Of a stretch of DNA of 17,475 nt, positions 6,997-13,623 are shown in pieces. This stretch comes from an uncultured Oscillospiraceae bacterium (lineage in GTDB: Bacteria > Bacillota > Clostridia > Oscillospirales > Acutalibacteraceae). A program made the position numbers and the translations under genes. The number at the start of each line of letters is the position of its first letter. The first letter of the stretch is position 1. The stretch is from positions 1 through 17,475 of the forward strand of contig URCA01000053.1 of assembly GCA_900546265.1 (NCBI GenBank). The letters run 5' to 3'. The notes beneath the pieces were generated by a model that searched no databases, was not told the origin of the DNA, and saw nothing but the letters and a program-made list of their open reading frames with translations.

Positions 6997-7039
6997 CTCA
7001 TAAAGAAGCGCCGGATTGCCTCCGGCGCTTCTTTATGAG
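6997..7039. terminator. Bidirectional terminator between convergent genes
   Basis: An 18-bp perfect stem (6997-7014 with 7022-7039, loop of 7 nt) has a GC core CGCCGG flanked by AAGAA/TTCTT on both sides, so it can act in both directions. Its right arm contains the amidase stop codon (7033-7035) and last codons. Confidence 0.85.
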
Positions 7040-7812
7040 ATGGTCTCATGCTCCTTCAGATAGGTGCCCACGTCTTTTTTCAGCTGTGCCCAGGCGTCCT
7101 CGTGCACCACATAATAGAGGGGGCAGGACTTGCCCGTGACATCATAATGCCGGATGAGATGCGTCTCGTCCAAATCCAGCTGCTGGCAGAGCCAGGCGCA
7201 GAGCTTCACCAGGGAGGCGTAGGTCTTGTCGTTGAACCGGCCGGTTTCGTCCGGGTGGCAGACCTCGATGGAAATGGTGTCGATGTTCCTCTGATTGGTG
7301 GCGGCGGATTTTTCGTCCAGGGGTACGCACTGCACGATTTCCCCTTCCAGCCCCACGATAAAGTGAGAGCTGACCTCCACTCCGGGGGTGTTGAAATAGT
7401 TGCGGTTGGCTTTGGCGGTGGTATCGGGATTGCCCACGTAATGGATGGCGATGTCCTTCACCCGGTCGATTTTCGCCCCGTCCCTTCCGCCGCCCAAATC
7501 GATGAACTGCTGATCGATCCAGGACGGGCAGGGGATGGCGCCCATATCGATGCTTTCGCCGCCCAGTAGGGAGGACAGGCCCCGCACCGCCAGAACAACG
7601 AGCACCACCAGCGCCGCCAGGGCCGTCGCGGCCAGGGAGAGCACCAGGGCCAGACGCTGTTTCCTCTTTCTGTCCCGCCGCCTTATCTGCACCCGGGAGG
7701 AACAGCGCCCCCGGGGCGCGTGATAGGCCGTTTCCTCCGGGGTTCGGCTCTGCTCCTCCGGCGCAGCCTCCTCGCTTTTCAGCCACCCGCCGTCTTTCCA
7801 CTCGGTTGCCAT
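7033..7812 (-). CDS. Membrane-anchored N-acetylmuramoyl-L-alanine amidase (Amidase_2)
   Basis: This enzyme is predicted to cleave the bond between N-acetylmuramic acid and L-alanine in peptidoglycan. The 259-aa product has a charged N-terminal tail (1-52) inside the cell, one transmembrane helix (about 54-76) after RRRDRKRKQR, and an external T7-lysozyme-like zinc amidase domain (about 115-255). Zinc ligands appear to be H124 in IAIHYVG, H222 in IRHYDVTG and C230 in GKSCP. E183 and K228 sit at positions important in the family. No separate wall-binding repeat is present. I chose ATG at 7812 because AGGAG lies 9 nt upstream and the predicted transcript starts near 7839; an in-frame upstream ATG at 7857 would lie before that start. 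The last codons lie inside the terminator. A housekeeping wall-remodelling role is likely; a sporulation role cannot be judged. Confidence 0.9.
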   Translation of the reverse strand: MATEWKDGGWLKSEEAAPEEQSRTPEETAYHAPRGRCSSRVQIRRRDRKRKQRLALVLSLAATALAALVVLVVLAVRGLSSLLGGESIDMGAIPCPSWIDQQFIDLGGGRDGAKIDRVKDIAIHYVGNPDTTAKANRNYFNTPGVEVSSHFIVGLEGEIVQCVPLDEKSAATNQRNIDTISIEVCHPDETGRFNDKTYASLVKLCAWLCQQLDLDETHLIRHYDVTGKSCPLYYVVHEDAWAQLKKDVGTYLKEHETIS

Positions 7813-7845
7813 GGACACCAACTCCTGTTTGTCTGTCATGTCTCC

Positions 7846-7876
7846 ATTGTAGCACACGCGCCGCGCCAGGTGTTAA
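7846..7876 (-). promoter_or_regulatory. Amidase promoter
   Basis: On the minus strand TACAAT (7851-7846) is preceded by TGC, an extended -10. A TTAACA hexamer lies 19 bp upstream (7876-7871), longer than the ideal spacing. The predicted start near 7839 supports the 7812 start codon. Confidence 0.55.
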
Positions 7877-7912
7877 GAGAAGCGGTCGAAATTCTTAAAG
7901 TTTCCTGTCCTT

Positions 7913-9541
7913 TTATTTGACCCGGAAATTTTTCGGGGCAAAACGGCGGATGAGCACCAGCGCCATGCCAATGTACGCCGCCGTGGCGCCCAGGACGATC
8001 AGGGAAAACCGGGCGGGGGCGGCGTCCATGTTCAGGCAGATGAGGCACAACGCATAAACTATGCCCCGAATGAGGGAATAAAACGGGTTTTTCATGGTCA
8101 TATCAGAGGTGTACGGCTGGAATACATAGTATAGGAACAAATAATGCACCGAGAAAAAAGCGCCCAGCAACAGCAGGGACAGCACAAAGGGAATACAGTC
8201 GGCCAGCGGCCAGGCCAAGCCGCCCAGCAGGGCGAAGCCGACGCAACCGGCCGCCACCGCCCCGCCCAGCAGCAGATTGGGCCCCAGCATATAGCCCAGC
8301 CGGATCCGAAAATTGACAAGAATCGCGGAGGGCTTGCGGTAAAACCCCTGACGCAGCAGCGCGGCGTCGCAGTTATGAAACAACGCGCGGCAGGTGCGAT
8401 CGCTGACCGAGGTCAGCAGGTACAGGACGAACACCATCACCGGCAGCAGGGTGGGCACCTTTCCCGCGGCCTTTCGCCCCGCCTCCGGGGCCAGCAGGAG
8501 CAGCAGCACCGCCAGGACGAACACCGCGCCGATAATGGCCAGGCGGATGAGCACCGGGCGGTAGAGCAGCCGCTTATGCCGTTCAAAAAAGACGGCGTTG
8601 AGATACCGGTAGCCATGCAGCCGGGCGAATTTCCGGCTGTCGGTCTGCTCCAGATCCTTGTCCTTGAGCTGGACATCCGCCGCATGGGCCTTGGTTTTGG
8701 CTTCCTCCAGGTCGGCCAAATCCTCCGCCTTGGCGGTGCGCATCGCCACCAGAGTGAAACGGGGATACCGCCAGACATAGGCAAAGCCCGCCGCGCCGGC
8801 CGCCAGGCAGACGAGGACCATGGGCAGGCTGACCGCCAGCCGGCCGATTCCCCAGTCCCGGCCCAGCATCAGCGGCAGATAGGCCAGGACCAGCGCCGCG
8901 GCGATGGGCAGAAGCTTGAAGCCGCCCAGCCGCCCGGGCGCGCCCCCACGCAGCTTGAACCATGCCAGATGGGCCGCCTCCCCCGCCGCGTGGAGCGCCG
9001 TGATTTCCAGCGCGCACAGCAGCCCGTCCCACGGGGAACCGCCCAGCAGAAACGCCCCCAGGGTCAGCACCGGGAGGAAGCCGACGGCATCCTTGCCGAT
9101 CTCCACCAGATACTGAGCGAGCAGATACGGCCGGGGCGGCAGCCGCATCAACCGCAGGCAGACATAGCGATCCGCATCGCTGCTCAGCAGCGCGCGGGAC
9201 TGAAAGGTGCCGGACACCAGGCTGAGAAACACCAGAGCGTGCAACGCGTAGGGATACGCGGCCGATAGATTTTCCTCCCCCGCCGCCAGAATAGCCGGCA
9301 GCGCGGCCATCAGCAGCACATACAGCGCTTTTCCGAACCACAGGCCGATGAACCGGGCCGGCAGGGTGATATAGGCCAGGACGGTTTTTAAGGTCTGCCA
9401 GCGATAGACCCGATCGGGTATTCGCTTACCAACAATGGGTAATTTTTTGATAAAATATAACCATCCGTTTACTTTCGTGGCCGTGCGGATTTCCATGGAG
9501 GCCTGCAAAACGGGCAGCAGGCGGTTGGTCACCGGTTTCAT
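7913..9541 (-). CDS. ABC transporter permease, large multi-spanning
   Basis: The 542-aa protein has about eleven hydrophobic segments (roughly 54-85, 96-113, 152-168, 210-226, 236-256, 330-351, 364-380, 419-441, 447-474, 487-505 and 511-533). A charged cytoplasmic linker lies at about 268-328, including KAEDLADLEEAKTKAHA. It has no periplasmic-binding-protein-type EAA loop that I can see, so it resembles ABC-2-like exporter permeases and not a sugar importer. The ATG at 9541 overlaps the stop of the ATPase gene as ATGA, so the two are coupled and form one transporter. The cargo is unknown. No clear terminator follows, so read-through toward the amidase gene is possible. The family assignment rests on context and topology. 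Confidence 0.8.
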   Translation of the reverse strand: MKPVTNRLLPVLQASMEIRTATKVNGWLYFIKKLPIVGKRIPDRVYRWQTLKTVLAYITLPARFIGLWFGKALYVLLMAALPAILAAGEENLSAAYPYALHALVFLSLVSGTFQSRALLSSDADRYVCLRLMRLPPRPYLLAQYLVEIGKDAVGFLPVLTLGAFLLGGSPWDGLLCALEITALHAAGEAAHLAWFKLRGGAPGRLGGFKLLPIAAALVLAYLPLMLGRDWGIGRLAVSLPMVLVCLAAGAAGFAYVWRYPRFTLVAMRTAKAEDLADLEEAKTKAHAADVQLKDKDLEQTDSRKFARLHGYRYLNAVFFERHKRLLYRPVLIRLAIIGAVFVLAVLLLLLAPEAGRKAAGKVPTLLPVMVFVLYLLTSVSDRTCRALFHNCDAALLRQGFYRKPSAILVNFRIRLGYMLGPNLLLGGAVAAGCVGFALLGGLAWPLADCIPFVLSLLLLGAFFSVHYLFLYYVFQPYTSDMTMKNPFYSLIRGIVYALCLICLNMDAAPARFSLIVLGATAAYIGMALVLIRRFAPKNFRVK

Positions 9542-10248
9542 CCGCCGTCCCCCTCGTCCTTCAGGATTTCCACAACCTTCTCCTCAAAAGCGGGGCTGTG
9601 GATGGCCGCGGGATCCACCAGCTCCAGGGCCCCCTGATGCAGCACGGCGATTTCATCGCACAGATCGGTGGCCAGCTGCAGGATATGGGTGGAAAAAATC
9701 AGGATGTGATCCTGCTTCATATCCCGCAGCAGCTTCTTCATCTCCAGCGCCACCACCACGTCAAAGGAGGTCAGCGGTTCGTCCAGCAGGATGATCGGCG
9801 GGCGGGTGATGAAAAAGCTGAGCATCTGCAGCTTGTTTTTCATGCCGTGGGAGTAGCCCTTGATCAGCCGGTGCCGATCCTCCGGCGCCATTTGCACCAG
9901 CTCGAAGTAATCGTCCGCCGTTTTCCCCGGCAGCACCCGTTGGCGGTGGATGTCCATCAGGAACCGGACGAACTCGTAGCCGGTGAGAAACTCGGGCAAG
10001 ATGGGGGTGGAAAAGACATAACCCACATCCTCCACGTCCAGAGGGCGGGACAGGCCGTCCTCCGTCAGCCGGGCCGTCCCGCCGTCCGGATCCAGCTCCC
10101 CGGCCAGGCAGTTGAACAGGGTGGTTTTCCCCGCGCCGTTGCGGCCCAGAAGGCCGTAGATTTTTCCCTTTTCAAAGGTGCAGGACACGTCTCGCAGCAC
10201 CTTTTTTTCGCCGAAATCCTTCCGGATGCCGGTCAGCACCAATTCCAT
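9538..10248 (-). CDS. ABC transporter ATP-binding protein
   Basis: The 236-aa ATPase drives the permease encoded directly downstream. Motifs in order are Walker A GRNGAGKTT (35-43), a signature motif in the variant form YSHGMKNKL, Walker B ILLDEP and the switch histidine in STH. The Q-loop region reads VGYVFSTPILPEF (75-87), with Ser/Thr where Gln or Glu is usual. The start ATG at 10248 has AGGAG 8 nt upstream, and that site overlaps the TAG stop of the upstream isomerase gene, which implies coupled translation. The layout resembles the ABC-2 exporter family, and this group is often used for drugs, lipids or polysaccharides; the real substrate cannot be told here. Confidence 0.94.
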   Translation of the reverse strand: MELVLTGIRKDFGEKKVLRDVSCTFEKGKIYGLLGRNGAGKTTLFNCLAGELDPDGGTARLTEDGLSRPLDVEDVGYVFSTPILPEFLTGYEFVRFLMDIHRQRVLPGKTADDYFELVQMAPEDRHRLIKGYSHGMKNKLQMLSFFITRPPIILLDEPLTSFDVVVALEMKKLLRDMKQDHILIFSTHILQLATDLCDEIAVLHQGALELVDPAAIHSPAFEEKVVEILKDEGDGG

Positions 10249-10259
10249 ACGCTTGTCTC

Positions 10260-11009
10260 CTATTCTTTCATCAGCCGCCGCAAGACGGCCGCCTCCGCGG
10301 GCAGGGATTCCGGACGGTCGTCAGGCATGAATTCCAGCAGACAGCCCCCATCCCAGCCCCGCTCCCGGAAAACCGCCAGGTACTCCCGCCAGACCGGCAC
10401 CCCCTTCTTCAAAGGATAGCGGTTTGGCCCTTCCCAGTAAAACACGTGGATATTCTCGGTATACGGAGCCAGGGAACGAGCGGCCTCCAGATTATAGGCC
10501 AAGTCTCGCGACGGGTCAGGCTGCCAGTACATGCCGACCCCCGCCTCCCGCACCGCCTCCATAAGCCGCAACGCGGCGCGGTAGTCGTCGGTCAGGGTGT
10601 TGCGATGGCACTCGAACGCCACCCGGCATCCTTCCCGGGCCGCCATGCGCCCAATACGCGCGGCGTCCTCCGCTGTCCGACGCCACGCCTCCGCCGTGGC
10701 GGAGGCGGAGCCTTTGTTTCCGGCCCATACCCGGATGACCGGCGCCCGCAGCGCGGCCGCACTGGCCAGCACGCCGTCAAACTCCTCGGCGGGACTGACC
10801 CCCGGCTTATAGTACGAGCCGTAGGCCAGCACCCGCAAGCCCGCCGCCCGCGTTTCCCCGCCCACCCGTTTGGCGGCGGAAACATCCCCAGCGGGGACGT
10901 GGACGTCCGCGCCCCATTCGATGCCCGTCAATGCTGCCTCCCGGGCGGCGCGGATTACCTCGCTGGGAGACAGGCCCCGAAATGAAACCGAAACCAGACC
11001 GGCTGTCAT
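10260..11009 (-). CDS. Sugar isomerase/epimerase-like TIM-barrel protein
   Basis: The 249-aa product belongs to the xylose isomerase-like TIM-barrel (AP endonuclease 2-type) superfamily, whose members isomerise or epimerise sugars or related polyols at a divalent metal. Probable metal ligands follow the usual order: E133 in AFECHRN, D165 (or Q163) in YWQPDP, H188 in NIHVFYW and E226 in LLEFMPD. The exact substrate is unknown. The start at 11009 is chosen because AAGGAGG lies 8 nt upstream and a promoter lies just beyond; the reading frame is open upstream to 11381, but that part is arginine-rich with no family similarity. It is the first gene of an operon with the ABC pair (11-bp gap, stop overlapping the next ribosome binding site), and it diverges from the GH78 rhamnosidase gene, which suggests sugar catabolism. 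Confidence 0.85.
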   Translation of the reverse strand: MTAGLVSVSFRGLSPSEVIRAAREAALTGIEWGADVHVPAGDVSAAKRVGGETRAAGLRVLAYGSYYKPGVSPAEEFDGVLASAAALRAPVIRVWAGNKGSASATAEAWRRTAEDAARIGRMAAREGCRVAFECHRNTLTDDYRAALRLMEAVREAGVGMYWQPDPSRDLAYNLEAARSLAPYTENIHVFYWEGPNRYPLKKGVPVWREYLAVFRERGWDGGCLLEFMPDDRPESLPAEAAVLRRLMKE

Positions 11010-11039
11010 GCCAACCGCCTCCTTGCCCATATTGCCCTT

Positions 11040-11069
11040 ATCATACCGGATCCTCCGGCGAAAATGCAA
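11040..11069 (-). promoter_or_regulatory. Promoter of the isomerase-ABC operon
   Basis: On the minus strand TTGCAT (11069-11064) lies 18 bp from TATGAT (11045-11040). The predicted start near 11033 leaves a leader of about 24 nt with the AAGGAGG site. Confidence 0.65.
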
Positions 11070-11135
11070 GCGGCGGGACGGCGCGACACAGGCCGTCCGG
11101 CCCTCGCCGGCGGGGCGCGAGCGACCGCAGCCCGC

Positions 11136-11170
11136 GATTTTCAGGAAAATCATCCATTTTGGTGAAAATC
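11136..11170. promoter_or_regulatory. Putative operator between the isomerase and rhamnosidase genes
   Basis: GATTTTC at 11136-11142 and GAAAATC at 11145-11151 form a perfect palindrome with a 2-bp centre. A second GAAAATC at 11164-11170 lies 19 bp downstream of the first copy, and ATTTT/AAAAT (11156-11160/11165-11169) forms a weaker palindrome. The site is 60-75 bp upstream of the predicted rhamnosidase transcription start, where activators often bind. The cognate regulator is not in the window. Confidence 0.5.
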
Positions 11171-11175
11171 GGCTA

Positions 11176-11204
11176 TTTTCTTTTTTCCCCGGCTGTGCTA
11201 CTAT
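11176..11204 (+). promoter_or_regulatory. Rhamnosidase promoter
   Basis: TACTAT at 11199-11204 preceded by TGC gives an extended -10. The -35 region, TTTTCT at 11176-11181 (17-bp spacing), is weak. A weak -35 fits a promoter that needs an activator. Confidence 0.5.
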
Positions 11205-11256
11205 GTAGGGGATCATTTTCCAGCCGACAGTGATAAGGAGAAAGCGAGAGGATTCT

Positions 11257-13494
11257 ATGGAGTTTCCTATGCAGTTTATTCGTGCCACCAGCGTGACGGG
11301 GACGCATGAGGCGCCGGTTCCCGCCCCGTATCTGCGCCGGGCTTTTGAGGTCAAGGAGGCGTGCCAGGGCCGTCTGCTCATCGGCGCGCTCGGCTTTTAC
11401 GAGCTGTACCTCAACGGGCGGCGGATCACCAAAGGGGCGCTGGCCCCCTACATCAGCAATCCCGACGATATCGTCTATTACGATTCCTACGAGCTGGCGC
11501 TGCAGGCGGGCGAGAACGTGCTGGGCCTGTGGCTGGGCAACGGGTTCCAAAACAATCCGGGCGGCCATATCTGGGACTTCGACAAGGCCCGGTTCCGCGG
11601 CGCGCCCCAGGTGGCCCTCCGGCTGACCTACACCGGCCCCGACGGGACGGAGCGGACGTTGGAAAGCGATGACAGTTTCCGCACCGCGCCCTCCCCGGTG
11701 CTGTTCGACGATTACCGGTTCGGCGAGCACTACGACGCCCGGCTGGAGCTGCCGGGATGGAACGCCCCCGGCTTTGACGACAGCGGCTGGCAGCCAGCGT
11801 TGCCCGCCCCCATGCCCCGGGGCGAGGCCCGTCTCTGCGAGGCGGAGCCTATCGTGGTCACCGACGAGCTGAAACCCGTATCCATCCTCCCCGAGGGGGA
11901 CGGCTACCGCTACGATTTCGGAAAGAACTGCGCGGGTGTCTGCCGCTTGACCATCCGCGGCCAGGCTGGCCAGCGGGTGGAGCTGCTCCACGGCGAATAC
12001 CTGGAGGACGGCAAGCTGACCGTGCGCAACATCTGGTTTGGCGATAACCCCCTGGTCCATCGGGACGTGTATATCTGCAAGGGTGAGGGAGAGGAGACCT
12101 ACACCCCCTCCTTCACCTACCACGGCTTCCAGTATGTGCTGGTCACCGGCATCACCCCGGAGCAGGCCACGCCCGATCTGCTCACCTATGTGGTCATGAA
12201 CTCCGATTTGAAGGAGCGGGGCGGCTTCACCTGCTCCGATCCCACAGTGAATACGCTCCAGGAGCTGACCCGCCGCTCGGATCTGGCTAACTTCTATTAC
12301 TTCCCTACCGACTGCCCCCAGCGGGAGAAAAATGGCTGGACGGCCGACGCCGCGTTGTCCAGCGAGCATCTGCTGCTCAACCTCTCGCCCGAAACCAGTT
12401 ACCGGGAATGGATGCGGAACATCTGCAAGGCCATGGACGACCGGGGCGCGCTGCCCGGCATCGTACCCACCGGCGGCTGGGGCTTCCACTGGGGCAACGG
12501 CCCGGCCTGGGACAACGTGCTTTTATATCTGCCCTATTTCGTGTACCTGTACCGGGGCGACAAAACGATCCTGGAGGAAAGCGCCGCGTCCATCCTGCGG
12601 TATCTGCACTACCTGACCACCCGGGTGAACGAAGAGGGGCTGATTAAAATTGGCCTGGGCGACTGGTGTCCGCCGGCCCGGGGCAGCGATCAGTACAAAG
12701 CGCCGCTGGAATTTACCGACACGGTGCTGTCCATGGACATCGCCGAGAAGGCAGCGTACATATTCGGCGTGCTGGACATGGCACCCCAACAGACCTTCGC
12801 CGCGTCCCTGGCGGCCCAATTCCGCGCCGCGGTACGGGAGCGGCTGGTGGATTTTTCCACCATGACGGCGGCGGGGAACTGCCAGACCTCTCAGGCTATG
12901 GCCCTGTTCTACGGGATTTTCGAGCCCGGCGAGCGGCCGGCCGCTTTTGACCGGCTGCTCCGCCTTATCGAAGAACAAGACGGCCATATGGACACCGGCG
13001 TCCTGGGCGGCCGGGTAATTTTCCATGTGCTGACCGATTTCGGACGCAGCGATTTGGCCTTCAATATGATCGTCCGGCCCGATTTCCCCTCTTACGGTAA
13101 CTGGGTGGCCCGCGGCGCCACCAGCCTGTGGGAGGATTTCCAGCCCGAGGGGGGCGACGTCACCTCCCACAACCACCATTTCTGGGGGGACATCAGCAGC
13201 TGGTTCATTCAGGCGCTGGCGGGCATCCGGTTCAATCCCCACCGCCGCAGCCTGCTGGAAGCGGACATTCGCCCCTCCTTTGTGCCGCAGCTGGACAGCG
13301 CCAGCGGCTTCCATCTCGCCCCGGCGGGTAAAATCGCCTCCTCCTGGGTCCGGGAGGGCGGAGAGATCCGCCTGACGGTGGAATTCCCCGCCGACATGAC
13401 CGGGCGGATCTCCCTGGAGCCGGGCTATGTCTTCGACGACGGCCTGGCCGTAAAACCCGCCGCCTCCGGCGAATATCGCATTCATACCGTATAA
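11257..13494 (+). CDS. Alpha-L-rhamnosidase, GH78
   Basis: This enzyme is predicted to remove terminal L-rhamnose from plant glycosides or polysaccharides by inversion. The 745-aa product has an N-terminal beta-sandwich with GFYELYLNGRRITKGA (47-62) and NVLGLWLGNGF typical of the Bac_rhamnosid_N domain, a jelly-roll region, an (alpha/alpha)6 catalytic domain and a C-terminal beta domain. The catalytic-site motif is DCPQREKNGWTAD, with D352, E357 (general acid) and D364. Their spacing matches what I recall for the Bacillus RhaB triad (Asp567, Glu572, Asp579). E626 in SLWEDF is the likely base. It has no signal peptide, so it should act in the cytoplasm on imported small glycosides. The start at 11257 has GAGAGG nearby; ATG at 11269 is an alternative. 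It is shorter than many GH78 enzymes of 900 aa or more. Confidence 0.93.
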   Translation: MEFPMQFIRATSVTGTHEAPVPAPYLRRAFEVKEACQGRLLIGALGFYELYLNGRRITKGALAPYISNPDDIVYYDSYELALQAGENVLGLWLGNGFQNNPGGHIWDFDKARFRGAPQVALRLTYTGPDGTERTLESDDSFRTAPSPVLFDDYRFGEHYDARLELPGWNAPGFDDSGWQPALPAPMPRGEARLCEAEPIVVTDELKPVSILPEGDGYRYDFGKNCAGVCRLTIRGQAGQRVELLHGEYLEDGKLTVRNIWFGDNPLVHRDVYICKGEGEETYTPSFTYHGFQYVLVTGITPEQATPDLLTYVVMNSDLKERGGFTCSDPTVNTLQELTRRSDLANFYYFPTDCPQREKNGWTADAALSSEHLLLNLSPETSYREWMRNICKAMDDRGALPGIVPTGGWGFHWGNGPAWDNVLLYLPYFVYLYRGDKTILEESAASILRYLHYLTTRVNEEGLIKIGLGDWCPPARGSDQYKAPLEFTDTVLSMDIAEKAAYIFGVLDMAPQQTFAASLAAQFRAAVRERLVDFSTMTAAGNCQTSQAMALFYGIFEPGERPAAFDRLLRLIEEQDGHMDTGVLGGRVIFHVLTDFGRSDLAFNMIVRPDFPSYGNWVARGATSLWEDFQPEGGDVTSHNHHFWGDISSWFIQALAGIRFNPHRRSLLEADIRPSFVPQLDSASGFHLAPAGKIASSWVREGGEIRLTVEFPADMTGRISLEPGYVFDDGLAVKPAASGEYRIHTV

Positions 13495-13538
13495 AAAAAC
13501 ACCGGATCGCTTCTTCCATGAGCGATCCGGTGTTTTTT
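13494..13538. terminator. Intrinsic terminator after the rhamnosidase gene
   Basis: An 18-bp perfect stem (13494-13511 with 13521-13538) begins at the last base of the stop codon and ends in TTTTTT. The matching A-tract on the left arm makes it potentially bidirectional. Confidence 0.9.
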
Positions 13539-13623
13539 CATCGGCTGCGGTGGCTCCGCGCCCATATCTCAGGCGAATCCGCGCATACTACTAGTAAAAA
13601 TCCTCCATGAAAGCTGGTATCGC

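Noticed and set aside
11010..11381. Longer N-terminus for the isomerase
   Set aside because: The extra 124 codons are arginine-rich, overlap the rhamnosidase promoter and start, and lie upstream of a good promoter and ribosome binding site for the 11009 start.
11173..12489. 438-codon minus-strand frame across the rhamnosidase start
   Set aside because: It would run through the divergent promoter region and is antisense to the GH78 gene.
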